From Phaeovibrio sulfidiphilus (GTDB lineage: Bacteria > Pseudomonadota > Alphaproteobacteria > Rhodospirillales > Rhodospirillaceae): DNA of 64,000 nt. The position numbers and the translations under genes were made by a program. The DNA lies in assembly GCF_014861485.1 (NCBI RefSeq), contig NZ_JACZHT010000007.1:1-64000 (forward strand), given 5' to 3'. Every line of letters begins with the position of its first letter. Positions within the stretch are counted from its first letter, which is position 1. Below the pieces are notes generated by a model, which had not been told where the DNA came from, did not search any database, and saw only the letters and a program-made list of their open reading frames with translations. Shown here one piece after another: positions 1 to 9,541 of the stretch.

Positions 1-3000
1 GGCCGGGGACAGGGTGACCGGGTCAGCCGCGGCCACCTGGATGCGGGCCTCGTTCAGCACGCCGTCCGAGTCCGGGGTGAGCTGGGACAGGGTGCTCAGG
101 AGCGTGCGCGACAGGCGGGGCGCGCCCTGGCGCAGGACACCGGCCACGTTGGCGTGGGCGTCGCCCGAGAGCTCGTCCAGAAGGCCGAAGGCGCGGTCCC
201 GCGGTGCGTTGATGAGGGCGTCCTGAACAGCGCCGGGGCCCATGCTGGCGATGGCGCGCCCGGTCGAGATCTGGTTGCGCGTGGCGCCGTCCCAGGGCGA
301 GGGCGGGGTGGGTTTGGGATCCGGCTTGGGATCGGGTTTGGGATCCGGATCCGGATCCGGATTCGGGTCGGGGCTGGGATCCTTGAACGGGGTGTACATG
401 CGTGCGATCAGGCCAATTCCCCTGGCGTCTTCGGTGTCCGCGATCCGTTTGTCGTTTGCGTCCAGGCGGACCTGCTCAAGCCAGAGAAAGGGGAGGTCGG
501 CTCCGTACGACTCCCACTCGAAGGGCGTCCTCGTGTTGGTTGCGGTGATCGTGGCTCCGTCTTCCCTGACCTTCAGGACGACGTAAGTCGTTTCGCTGGA
601 CCAGCCTGTTCCTCCTCCGTTTCGGACCTGCAGGTTCGATCCATCGGGAAGCACGACGCTGCCGTGTTCCACGACAAGCGTGTCACTGCGATCGGGCATC
701 ACCCGCACTGACAGGGTGAACCCTTGTCCGGTCGCGATTTCGAGCCTGCCGACGGTCATGTCGCCCACGGCAGTGCGGTCACCGGGCTCCAGTGTGACGC
801 TCGTGCTGTCCAGAACCAGTGTCCCGGCGTACCGAAATGCCCCCGCAAGGGTGCCATTGCTGAGATGAAATTTGCCGGTCGCTGTGTGGTCTCCGGCAAG
901 GTAAAGCGTTCCCTGTCCGGTTTTGGTGAACGTGCCGCTTCCGGACAGGCGGTCTGTCCCGCCGCCATACGCGCTCTCGCCCGGATACGTGTGCGCTTGA
1001 TAGCGCTCGATATCAAAGATGAAGGATCCCTCGTTTCTGACCTCCCCTTTAAGGAAGTCCCCGCTGAAGGTCATGGAGGCGTTCTGGGCCACGTCATAGC
1101 CGTTTCGGAATTCCAGATCGGTATTGAATACGGCGTGTGTTCCCGCGCCGGTGACAGCAATTTTTTCCGTGTAGCCCTGAGAGGCCTCAAGGGTGGTTTC
1201 CGTTGCCCGGGCCGAGAGGATCCTGGACGTCAATCCGCCACCGCTGTTGAAGACGAGCTTTCCACCGCCCTTGACCTCCATGCCCGCAACGACCACACCG
1301 CCCTGATTGACCCGGAGTGTCCCCCGGGTCTCAAACACCACAGCATCGCCCGGCAGGAATGTCTCAGGCGCGGTGCCGCCTGCTGTCCATTTCGCGCCCA
1401 CTGTGCCCCATCTGTCACCATCCGCGCCGTTCCAGGTTGCGACCGTGTTGGCCTGCTCCCGGATGATCACCTTTGCGCCGTCCGTGGGATCGGCGACCAC
1501 AACCTTGCCCAGACGGCTGTCCGGGTCGATTGTTTCCCCCCGGTACTGGAGACTGATCTGTGATCTCGGCACGTTAACGGTGCCGTTCCGGTCGTTCACC
1601 CTCACAAGGGTCCAGTGCGTTTCTGCGGACTGTTTGTCAAAACGCAGCAGGTTTGTTTTTGTGGTGCCGTTGAAACGGACCTCTCCCGCTGTGAGGGTCA
1701 ACAGGGTGTCGGACGGGTCTGTGCCTGCAAGATCGAAGGACAGGGTTGCGTTGTTCCAAAACGAGATCTCGCCGCCCTGCGTTCCGCCTTTGTTGCCGAC
1801 CGTGACCTTTTGTCCGGCAGCGCTGACCCTGAACTCGGCATTCTCCCCGACCACAAAGGCAGAGGCGTTTCCGTTCAGGACGATTGAGGCGCCCGTTCCT
1901 TTCAGGTCCAGGACACCCCGGTCAAGTTTGAAGTCAGTGCCGCTGTCGTTGTCATCGTCGGCGGTGAAAAGGCTGTCCCCGCCCAGGGTCCAGACGCCGT
2001 CGTCGGACTTGATCACGGTGACTTCTGTCCCTTTTTCCGCATGTCCGGCCAGGGGATTGGCGCTCATGTCCACGGTCCCCGTTCCGCTGACATGGAGGCT
2101 GGAATTAAGGTCGCCGGACCCGGTGTTGGTGCTGCACAGATAGATGGAATTGGACCGCCCGCCGGCCATGTTTCCGGAAAACGTGATTTGTTTTCCGCGC
2201 TCCGGTCGCAGGTTGATGGACCCCCCTTTTGAGTACAGGGCTCCGCCATTTTCGGATGCAGTGTTGTCGGTAAAGCGGGTGTTGCCGGAGAACCAGATTT
2301 GGCCGCCGTTCTCCATGGCAATGGCGCCGCCGTGACCGTTTGTCGCTGTGTTGCTGAGGAAGAGGGTGTCGAGGGCGTAGCCGAGCCGCACGCTGTCCTT
2401 GTCGGGTTCTCCGTCGATGTGGATGGCCCCGCCTGAGCCCGCTGTGTTTTCCGTGAAGAGAAGCAGCGGTTTTCCGGGGGTGTCTCTGTCCTGGTAGTCG
2501 AGGTAGCTTGAGCCTTTGATAAAGAGAGCTCCGCCGGCGTGACTTGCGGTGTTGCCCTTGAATACGGTGGTTCCATCGATTCCAAGGTTACCGCGGTCCA
2601 AGAGGGCCACCGCGCCCCCCGATCCCTCAGTACTTCCGTTGGCCCCCTCGGCGACAGCGCTGTTGCCGACAAAGGTCGCTCCTCCTGACAGGTGCACATG
2701 GGCATCTCTCGCGGTTCCAGAAGCGAAAAGGGCTCCGCCATAGGCGGTTGCTCCCCCGCCCGACGTGTTTTTCGCCTTCGCCATGTTATCGGAAAAGAGA
2801 GCGTGCCGCCTGAAGTGAACTGACCAGAAACCGGACTTCGCCTCGTTCGCATACACAGCGCCGCCACGGGCGGTTCCGGAGCCGTCCACAAGGGCTCTGT
2901 TGGTGTCAAAGGCGACAGGCCCGCCAGTGCTTATGGCGCCTCTGTCGTTGTACAGGGCACCTCCCAGGGCATCCCCGGTCCCCGAGGCCGTTGCGCTGTT

Positions 3001-3645
3001 GTCGCGGAAATAGGCAGCATCATTAATCTTCAGGGAGTTTTGATTTGCCAGGGCGCCACCTCGCGCGGCGCTTTCGCTCTCGGCCCGGGTGGTGTTCGCG
3101 ACGAACTCAAGGCGCCCGCGATCAGAGAAGGTCATCAGGTATCCCCTTTCCTCGCCGAAAATCAGGACACCCTGATTGAGGGGTCGGTCCCTGGTTTCGT
3201 TCCCGGTGATCTTGAGGGTTTTCCCGGGGTCGATCACCAGGGTTCCCGCCTGCGGCCAGGTTAGGGCCTGGTCGGCGGTCCCCGGTGTGGCGGTCAGGAC
3301 CGTGTCTTCTGTGACGTGCAGTCTGGCGTGATCCGGGTCGGCATCGCCGGTGTAGGTGAATTTTACGTCCGAGAGCTTGCCGCTGAAGTTCCTGTCGTTG
3401 GCGAGAGTTCCCCAGGTCACGGTTTTTTTCGCAGCAATTTCGCACACGCCGCTCGTGCAGCTGTAGTCCTCGGCGGCGAGGGCCGTTCCGGCGCCGCTGC
3501 CTCCCGGGGCAAGGGCAGCCCAGATGCTGCACAGGATGGCGACGCGTCGGGCGCTGCGGACACGTGAGGCTCGCGGTTCCGTCATGCCCCGGAGTGCACG
3601 GTGTTCTGTCTGCGGAAGGGGAGGGGGCATGATGCGAGTTTCCAT
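1..3645 (-). CDS. Autotransporter adhesin with polymorphic-membrane-protein repeats (partial, C-terminus beyond window)
   Basis: The minus strand is open from a start near 3645 to the window edge (1215 codons), so the protein is truncated only by the window. Type V secreted surface protein. The N-terminus from the third in-frame ATG (3585) reads as a signal peptide: an Arg-rich start, then a hydrophobic run ending ALA before AEDYSC. The passenger carries many Pmp-type motifs, short GGAL/GGAI/GGAV blocks alternating with FxxN (for example FSGNTRFTDN followed by GGALY), as in right-handed beta-helix adhesins. A Pro-Asp linker (NPDPDPDPKPDPKP, about 290-370) leads into what looks like the start of an autotransporter beta domain (ATRNQISTGRAIASMG). 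Start is uncertain: ATG at 3645, 3630 or 3585; 3630 has a modest purine-rich upstream. The substrate of adhesion cannot be read from sequence. Confidence 0.8.
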   Translation of the reverse strand, partial: METRIMPPPLPQTEHRALRGMTEPRASRVRSARRVAILCSIWAALAPGGSGAGTALAAEDYSCTSGVCEIAAKKTVTWGTLANDRNFSGKLSDVKFTYTGDADPDHARLHVTEDTVLTATPGTADQALTWPQAGTLVIDPGKTLKITGNETRDRPLNQGVLIFGEERGYLMTFSDRGRLEFVANTTRAESESAARGGALANQNSLKINDAAYFRDNSATASGTGDALGGALYNDRGAISTGGPVAFDTNRALVDGSGTARGGAVYANEAKSGFWSVHFRRHALFSDNMAKAKNTSGGGATAYGGALFASGTARDAHVHLSGGATFVGNSAVAEGANGSTEGSGGAVALLDRGNLGIDGTTVFKGNTASHAGGALFIKGSSYLDYQDRDTPGKPLLLFTENTAGSGGAIHIDGEPDKDSVRLGYALDTLFLSNTATNGHGGAIAMENGGQIWFSGNTRFTDNTASENGGALYSKGGSINLRPERGKQITFSGNMAGGRSNSIYLCSTNTGSGDLNSSLHVSGTGTVDMSANPLAGHAEKGTEVTVIKSDDGVWTLGGDSLFTADDDNDSGTDFKLDRGVLDLKGTGASIVLNGNASAFVVGENAEFRVSAAGQKVTVGNKGGTQGGEISFWNNATLSFDLAGTDPSDTLLTLTAGEVRFNGTTKTNLLRFDKQSAETHWTLVRVNDRNGTVNVPRSQISLQYRGETIDPDSRLGKVVVADPTDGAKVIIREQANTVATWNGADGDRWGTVGAKWTAGGTAPETFLPGDAVVFETRGTLRVNQGGVVVAGMEVKGGGKLVFNSGGGLTSRILSARATETTLEASQGYTEKIAVTGAGTHAVFNTDLEFRNGYDVAQNASMTFSGDFLKGEVRNEGSFIFDIERYQAHTYPGESAYGGGTDRLSGSGTFTKTGQGTLYLAGDHTATGKFHLSNGTLAGAFRYAGTLVLDSTSVTLEPGDRTAVGDMTVGRLEIATGQGFTLSVRVMPDRSDTLVVEHGSVVLPDGSNLQVRNGGGTGWSSETTYVVLKVREDGATITATNTRTPFEWESYGADLPFLWLEQVRLDANDKRIADTEDARGIGLIARMYTPFKDPSPDPNPDPDPDPKPDPKPDPKPTPPSPWDGATRNQISTGRAIASMGPGAVQDALINAPRDRAFGLLDELSGDAHANVAGVLRQGAPRLSRTLLSTLSQLTPDSDGVLNEARIQVAAADPVTLSPA

Positions 3646-4075
3646 CCTCTGGGATTTCAGGCGGCGAGCCCCGGGCTGACGGTCCGTTCGCACCTCCCGG
3701 GGGCGCTGTCGTGCCGGAATACAGGCGCCTGCCCGGGGTGTGTCGAATGACGTCCTGGCTTTGCGGGTTTTGTTCGTAATTTGTGTAAAGTAGTGACAAC
3801 CTCATGTTTCATCAACAATATTAATATACCACAGACGCGCAATGTATAATAAAGGCGCGCAAAAAAGGCCGCATGCCTAATAGTCACATGGTGCGTCTGT
3901 TGCGCGTGGGGCTTTTTGCGAGTCTTTTGTGGGGCTGGGCGTGCGCTCGGGTCCGGGGTGCGCGGTTTCGTCTGTGTTCCGGACCTTTGTTCCAGCCCTG
4001 GTGCTCCGCAGGGTTTTCTGGCGGAGTGGCCGGGGCGTCAGGCGGTGGTCCGGGCCGGGGCCGGGAAGGGGGGCG
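3646..4075. other. Intergenic region with AT-rich island upstream of the left autotransporter
   Basis: No convincing gene. Positions about 3765-3865 are strikingly AT-rich against the GC-rich background and hold the likely promoter of the minus-strand autotransporter. The rest (3870-4075) is GC-rich with no feature I can support before the tRNA. Confidence 0.5.
3787..3815 (-). promoter_or_regulatory. Possible sigma-70 promoter of the left autotransporter
   Basis: Read on the minus strand, TTGATG (complement of 3810-3815) and TACTTT (complement of 3787-3792) are separated by exactly 17 bases inside the AT-rich island, about 140 bases ahead of the 3645 start. Each hexamer matches four of six consensus positions, so this is a suggestion only. 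Confidence 0.3.
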
Positions 4076-4160
4076 TGGTGCGGGAGGGGGGACTTGAACC
4101 CCCACGGCGTGAGCCACAGGAACCTAAATCCTGCATGTCTACCAATTTCATCACTCCCGC
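4076..4160 (-). tRNA. tRNA-Leu (anticodon UAG)
   Basis: Reading 4160 down to 4076, the acceptor arm GCGGGAG pairs with 4080-4086 and is followed by an encoded ACCA (4079-4076). The anticodon arm is CAGGA / loop TTTAGGT / TCCTG, giving anticodon TAG, which reads CUA/CUN leucine codons. A long variable arm (TGGCTCACGCCG) and a T arm GGGGG-TTCAAGT-CCCCC complete a class II tRNA. It stands alone between the two autotransporter genes. Confidence 0.95.
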
Positions 4161-4788
4161 GCCGGAGGGGGACGGCTGTCCCCGGAGGCGATGTCCCGCG
4201 CCACCCGTCTGGCGGTGAGCGTGGCGGAGCCGGGTGCCGGTGCCCGGGTCTGGTGTCCGCAGGCAAAGGGCGGTGCGCGCGCCGGGACCGGAGGGTGCCG
4301 GGCGGAGGGGCCGGCGGAAGGGCCGTGCCGGTCACCGGGGCTCGGGGGGTGGTTTCCCCCTGCCGGGCCGGAACGGGCGGACCGTATCAGCGCCGCCCGG
4401 AGCCGTCAACAACGGCCCCGAACCGGACGCGAGAAAAAAACCAAAGCGCGAGTCCCTGGTGCCGTTGCGTGCCCGCGGGCGGGATGCGCGGTGCGCGGGT
4501 GGCGGGGCGGTTTATGCAGGGCCCGGAGGTCGCCGGAGGCGCTTCGGAAAAAGGATTGTTTTTCAATCAATTCTCCTTGGTGGTGTGCCCGTCAAGACAA
4601 AATCCGGACCTCTTCTGGTCTCTCCCTTGTGGCAAAAGGGTCACGGCGGTCCGGATTCTCGAGATGCGAGAAAAACCATGCTTTACGGAACCGATTACAT
4701 TTAGTAGTTCAGTAAGTCCTGCGGATTGTGTTTGGATTCTGCCCGCGCCCGGCTCCCCGGCTTTTTTTGATACAGAAAGGACGATCCC
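4161..4788. other. Long upstream region of the glycine-rich autotransporter
   Basis: No supported gene. 4161-4540 is GC-rich spacer. From about 4545 it becomes AT-richer and contains the nested hairpin at 4601-4670. The downstream gene has a clear ribosome binding site (AAAGGA, six bases before the ATG at 4789). Confidence 0.5.
4601..4670 (+). promoter_or_regulatory. Nested inverted repeats in the autotransporter leader
   Basis: AATCCGGACC (4601-4610) is repeated as a perfect inverted copy GGTCCGGATT (4648-4657). Inside the loop CCCTT (4624-4628) pairs with AAGGG (4636-4640), and directly after it CTCG/CGAG (4658-4670) forms a third small hairpin followed by AAAAA. The element lies about 120 bases before the start codon. 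It could be an RNA leader structure or a protein operator; it matches no riboswitch I recognise. Confidence 0.4.
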
Positions 4789-7700
4789 ATGTCTCTTGCC
4801 GCTCCTGGAAAGACCGCTGTCCTCGCCTCGGCCCTTGCGCTGGCTCTGGCGGCCTCCCCGCTGCCCGGCTCCGGCACGGCGCATGCGGTGGACAATCTTT
4901 ATATCCTGGGCGGCGGCGGTGGCGGCGGCGCTGAGGCCGGCAAGGCGAGCGGCGGCGGCGGCGGCGGAACGGTTTACCAGGGGCCTGATAAGACGAAGGG
5001 TGGCGCGGGTGCCGATGGCGACGGCGGGGGTGCCGGCGGTGTGGGTGTCGACCCCACCACCGGCGGGACGCCTAAAGGTACGGATGCCAATGGTACGACC
5101 GGGGGGCCAGGTTCAAAGGGGACAGTCACGGGCGCCGATGTGACGGCGACTGGCGGCGATGTCGGAAAAACCAACGCGAGTGCAGCAAGCCCTGGCGGCA
5201 AGGGTGGTGATGCCTCTGTCGTCTGGACCGGAAACCAGAGCATTGGCACGCTTTACCTTATGGGGGGTAACGCCGGCGGGAAGTCCACGGATGCTTCCGG
5301 GGGCAAAGGAGGTGATGCATCCCTTAAACTCTCGGGCGGAACACTGACCGTCAGCGGCGGTAGCGTCGAGAGCGGTAAAAAGGCTGATGAGGCGTCAGGC
5401 GGGGCAGTGAACCTGTCCCTGTCCGGACTGGCGTTTGACAATACTGGAGGCACGCTCACGTTTAAAAAGAACGATGCTGCTTTGAACGTCACAATCGACA
5501 CTGTCTATGCGACCCAGAACAGTGCTTCCCTCGCTTTCGTAGACACCGTCGCCAGCGACGTGACGATTGGTAAGTTCGTTATTGGTGGCGAAAAAACCTT
5601 GAAGGTGACGGGCGCGCAGGGAACGAACTACACCCTGAAGGAAGACGGCGGCGTCACCGTGACCGGCAAGGGCGGCACCCACAATTTCGACGGCGGTCTC
5701 ACGCTGGGGGCCAAGAACACCCTTGCCTTCGAGAAGGTGGACGTTGGGGCCGTTGATGGCACCGCAGCCAAAGCCCTGTTGAAAAAGTCTACCGATGCTG
5801 CTCCCACGAGCACTCTCAAGCTTGCTGACACCAAGCTGAGCTACGATGCGGACTCCCAGGCCGCGATCGACACAAAGCTCACGGATCTTGGGGCCGGTCT
5901 GGTTCTGGCCGACGCGCTTGACAAGGACTCGAAACTGGCAGCGGACACGGGAGCCTTCGCCCGCGACACCGACAAGCGGAAGTTCGTGACCGTTCTCAGC
6001 GGTGCCGCTGACGCTGCCAAGGATCTCGTGGTCTACAAAGCCTCGGAAACCCGGGACACGCTGCCTGTCGCTTCGGGCGTCCAGACCTACACCGCCCGGT
6101 ACGGCGATATCTCGCACACCATCTCCGGCGACGTGACGCTGTCCGGCGACCTGAAATATGACGGTGCCAACAAGGCCACTGTGACGGGCAAGTCCCTGAC
6201 CTTCGCGGGCGCGGACAAGACCTTCACTCTGGGCGCCAAGTCCGGCTCCTCCGCCACCTTCGGCACGGTCAACGTCAACGAGAACGGCAAAATCAGCCTG
6301 GGAGCCGGAAACACGGTCAACGCAGACGCCATCGTGTTTGCAAAAGGAAAGACGCTGACTGTGAGCGACGCCGACGCAGGCGCGATCACGGTCAAGGGGC
6401 TGACGGTCAAGGGCGAGGGCGCCACCTACTCCGGGAACGTGGCCCTTGCGCTCAAGGATGCGACCCTGACCATCGATCTGAGCGCCAAGATTGATGACGT
6501 CTCGAAGGCCCTGCTGAACGCGACCAGCGATGGTCTCTCGGGAAACATCGCGAATATCACCTTGCTGAACAGCGCCAGGACCTATCTGCTGGAGGCGGCT
6601 GACAAAGCGGCAGGCAACACCTACACCCTGGTCAGTGGTCTCGCATCAGGGACCACCGCACCCACCCAAATGTTCGCTGTCGGCCAAAAGCTCTACGATA
6701 TCAAGAAGGACGCCGCCGACACGTCCCTGGTGGTCGCGAAGGATACGGCCTCGGAAGGGAAGCGGGACGTCTATGCCAGCAGGGCATCGGTCTCCAGCAG
6801 CACGGTCTGGGAAGCTGGAACGACCGGGAAAAATACCTCCTCCGGCGGTGGCGACTACACGGACCTCCAAAGGGTGGTCTTCACGGAAGGCCTGAAGACC
6901 ACAGGTGACGCAACCGCGACCTTCCGGTCCACTGCCTCCAAAACCCTTCTTGTCCAGACTTCGGACACCGCGAGCGTCAGCGGCAATATTGTTCTGGATA
7001 GAGGCGAAGATAACAATGCTGTTCTCACCGTCCGGTTTGGCGTTCTGGACGCCACCAAGCAGAACACGACCCTGACCTTGAAGGGCACCAGGGCCCCAGA
7101 AACCACGATCCTGAGGCTGGCGGTTGGGGGCGGCAACACCCTGACCATCAATGGCGAGAAGGGCAAGAGCGACTTCCAGAACCCGATGCCCATCTCCATC
7201 GGAAGCGGCGGCGGAACCCTGAACATCTTCCGGGATACGGAGGCCAAGGAAGTCTCCTTCGATCTTGCGGAAACGGATGTGGCGGGCGTTACCAAATCCA
7301 CCAACAAGATCAAGACCGTTGATCAGACCAAGGTCAAGTTCTCTGCGGGTGCGCCGGTCGCCATTGCCGCTGGGATCAACAAGGTCGGCAACAGCCTGAC
7401 CCTGCTGGAAAACGTGAGCGGTAACGATTACACCGCGGCTCTCGGGGACAAGACGTCTGCGGTCGTGGGCGACGGAAAGGACATGGGCGTGTGGACGATT
7501 TCCCACACGCTGCAAGGGTCCGACGCGGCCGGTAAGGGGGTGCTTGCCGCTTATGCCACCTCCGTGTCCTCCGACAGCGTGACCTACGACAAATCCCGGA
7601 CCTTCACGCCGACCTACGGCTCGTTCACCCAGACCGTGGGCTCCGAGAGCAAGCCCGGCAGGTTCACCATCGCCGGAGGGGCCCAGCTCGTGTACGAGGA

Positions 7701-9063
7701 GAACGACAAGGGCAAGGCCACCCTCGACCTGACCCGCGTCTCGGACCTGGTCGTTCGCGGCTTCGGCAACGTCCTCAAGGTGGGCGCCTCCTCGAAGGTG
7801 GACCTGAAGGGCAAGACCCTCTCGTTCATCGCCGACAGCCCGGTGGACGTGAGCAAGCCCATGCTCACCCTCTCGACCCCCACCGATGTCAGCATCGATG
7901 ACACCCGTATCGAGATGAGCTCCGCAACCAAGGAGTACTACGGCGGGCGGGTCAACCTCCTGCGGGTCACCGACGGCGGCAAGCTGATTGGCAAGCCCAA
8001 GGACGGAAAAATCCGGATCGGAGAGGGCATTATCGACCGCACCGATGTGCCTGCCGAAATTCTCAACGATCACGATCTTTATGCCAACATCTCGGGTGGC
8101 AACGTGGACACCCGGGGCGGTCACGGCTATGTGCTGCAGGCCTTCGCAACCCAGACCGTCCTGAACCAGGGCGGCGACGCGGTGGCGGATATCTCCGGCT
8201 CCATCGTCCCGCTGCCGGGCACCGAGGTCTGGTGGAACGGCGAGTACGAGGCGGTCGGTTTCGCGACCGTCGGGGGCTACTGGAACGAGCAGTCGCCCGC
8301 GTCGACGGTGAAAACCCGCGGCTTCTCGTTCGCGGGCGGCCCGGGCGTGCGCATCAACCATGACGCCGGTCCCCTGAACATCGTCGCCTTCTTTGAAAGC
8401 GGCTGGGGGGACTACGATACGGAGCACTCCTTCTGGGGTGGCCGTGGAACCGGCGAGGGCAAGGCCGTCTATGCGGGCGGTGGTGTTCTTCTGCGCCAGG
8501 ATTTCCTGATGGGGCTCTACCTGGAGGGCTCGCTGCGGGGAGGCTGGGCGTCGAACGACTTCCGCAACCGGAATGTCTCCGGCGGCGCCGACCTCAAGAC
8601 CGATGCCGGGTACTTCGGCGGACACCTGGGCGCGGGCTACGAGTTCCCCGTGTTCGACGACCAGGGCTCCATCGACATCTACGGAAAGTTCCTCTGGACC
8701 TACGTCGGCGAGACGGACGGGCGGGTCAACGACTTCCAGAAGGTCGATATCGACTCCTCCACGTCGCTGCGCACCCGGCTGGGTGTCCGCTACGCCCACG
8801 AGCTGGACTACAACTTCCGTGGATACGTCGGGGTGGCCTGGGAACAGGAGTTCGACGGCGAGGTCGCGGGCCATGTCCGCAATGTCAACGGAACCGTTGC
8901 CGAGCGTCTGCCCTCGGCGGACGTGCGTGGCGCCACCGGTGTGCTCGAGGCCGGTCTGAACTACTACACCGACAGCGGTGTGACCCTGAACGGCAAGATT
9001 TTCGGCTCCGCTGGCGAGCGGGACTCGTTCGGAGGCAAGATTTCCGCCTCGTTCGCGTTCTAG
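4789..9063 (+). CDS. Large autotransporter with glycine-rich N-terminus and C-terminal beta-barrel
   Basis: 1424 residues. A classical signal peptide (hydrophobic run to GTAHA, about residues 1-34) is followed by a very Gly-rich segment (about 35-170) containing two GGGGGGG-type runs and repeated GGKGGDAS blocks. Next comes a long beta-rich, Thr/Asp/Lys-rich passenger (about 170-1130). The last 270 or so residues have alternating aromatic/hydrophobic strands typical of the autotransporter barrel and end in SASFAF with terminal Phe, the usual BAM-recognised ending. The protein is therefore expected in the outer membrane with an exported passenger. No protease or lipase motif was seen, so adhesin or biofilm protein is the default inference. 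It is transcribed away from the left autotransporter, and a strong terminator follows. Confidence 0.88.
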   Translation: MSLAAPGKTAVLASALALALAASPLPGSGTAHAVDNLYILGGGGGGGAEAGKASGGGGGGTVYQGPDKTKGGAGADGDGGGAGGVGVDPTTGGTPKGTDANGTTGGPGSKGTVTGADVTATGGDVGKTNASAASPGGKGGDASVVWTGNQSIGTLYLMGGNAGGKSTDASGGKGGDASLKLSGGTLTVSGGSVESGKKADEASGGAVNLSLSGLAFDNTGGTLTFKKNDAALNVTIDTVYATQNSASLAFVDTVASDVTIGKFVIGGEKTLKVTGAQGTNYTLKEDGGVTVTGKGGTHNFDGGLTLGAKNTLAFEKVDVGAVDGTAAKALLKKSTDAAPTSTLKLADTKLSYDADSQAAIDTKLTDLGAGLVLADALDKDSKLAADTGAFARDTDKRKFVTVLSGAADAAKDLVVYKASETRDTLPVASGVQTYTARYGDISHTISGDVTLSGDLKYDGANKATVTGKSLTFAGADKTFTLGAKSGSSATFGTVNVNENGKISLGAGNTVNADAIVFAKGKTLTVSDADAGAITVKGLTVKGEGATYSGNVALALKDATLTIDLSAKIDDVSKALLNATSDGLSGNIANITLLNSARTYLLEAADKAAGNTYTLVSGLASGTTAPTQMFAVGQKLYDIKKDAADTSLVVAKDTASEGKRDVYASRASVSSSTVWEAGTTGKNTSSGGGDYTDLQRVVFTEGLKTTGDATATFRSTASKTLLVQTSDTASVSGNIVLDRGEDNNAVLTVRFGVLDATKQNTTLTLKGTRAPETTILRLAVGGGNTLTINGEKGKSDFQNPMPISIGSGGGTLNIFRDTEAKEVSFDLAETDVAGVTKSTNKIKTVDQTKVKFSAGAPVAIAAGINKVGNSLTLLENVSGNDYTAALGDKTSAVVGDGKDMGVWTISHTLQGSDAAGKGVLAAYATSVSSDSVTYDKSRTFTPTYGSFTQTVGSESKPGRFTIAGGAQLVYEENDKGKATLDLTRVSDLVVRGFGNVLKVGASSKVDLKGKTLSFIADSPVDVSKPMLTLSTPTDVSIDDTRIEMSSATKEYYGGRVNLLRVTDGGKLIGKPKDGKIRIGEGIIDRTDVPAEILNDHDLYANISGGNVDTRGGHGYVLQAFATQTVLNQGGDAVADISGSIVPLPGTEVWWNGEYEAVGFATVGGYWNEQSPASTVKTRGFSFAGGPGVRINHDAGPLNIVAFFESGWGDYDTEHSFWGGRGTGEGKAVYAGGGVLLRQDFLMGLYLEGSLRGGWASNDFRNRNVSGGADLKTDAGYFGGHLGAGYEFPVFDDQGSIDIYGKFLWTYVGETDGRVNDFQKVDIDSSTSLRTRLGVRYAHELDYNFRGYVGVAWEQEFDGEVAGHVRNVNGTVAERLPSADVRGATGVLEAGLNYYTDSGVTLNGKIFGSAGERDSFGGKISASFAF

Positions 9064-9121
9064 GCGGGCAGGGTTTGCGGTCCCCGGCCGGTTTCCGGCC
9101 CGGGGGTCTGACCAGGATAAG

Positions 9122-9169
9122 ACGGCGCAGGCGTCGGGCGGACAGTCCCGGCGGTTGCGCCGTTTTTTT
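9122..9169 (+). terminator. Rho-independent terminator of the autotransporter
   Basis: ACGGCGCA (9122-9129) pairs with TGCGCCGT (9156-9163), followed by a run of seven T, 60 bases after the autotransporter stop codon. Confidence 0.75.
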
Positions 9170-9541
9170 GTGCGGGGGGAACAGGGAGGGACCGGCGGGC
9201 GGGGCGCGTGTGGCAGGGTCCGGGACCAGGCGGGCGGGGGCCGCGAGGCGAGGGTTTGGGACCAGCCAGGCGGTGCGCGGGTGTGGCGCTCGCGGCACAG
9301 GGACGGGGAAAGGCTGACGGGGCGGGTGCCGGCTGCGGGCCGGGTGGGCGGTGTGCCGCGAGGCCGGGTGTCGGCGCTGTTCGCTATGGGCGAACGGGGC
9401 GACAGGCCACCCGGGCGCGTCCTGGTCTCATGGCTCGGAGAACGGCCATGTTCCCCCGGGCGGTTCGTGGTGGCGTATGCCGCGCCGCACGTGGTGCCCC
9501 AGGGAACCGGCCCCCGGGGCTGCTGTAATCCCGGGACCGGT
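9170..9541. other. Convergent intergenic spacer, nothing recognised
   Basis: GC-rich spacer between the autotransporter terminator and the end of macB. I see no gene, RNA or clear terminator for the minus-strand efflux operon. Confidence 0.4.

Noticed and set aside
724-2909. Open frames on both strands in 0.7-2.9 kb
   Set aside because: Shadows of the left autotransporter, whose own frame has no stop from about 3645 to the window edge and has Pmp motifs throughout.
4076-4160. tRNA-Leu as the attachment site of a mobile island
   Set aside because: No integrase, and I found no second copy of the tRNA 3' end in the window; kept only as a remark.
5395-8874. Long minus-strand open frames opposite the glycine-rich autotransporter (up to 742 codons)
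   Set aside because: They are antisense shadows of a high-GC gene: no ribosome site, no domain, low-complexity content, while the plus frame has a signal peptide and barrel.
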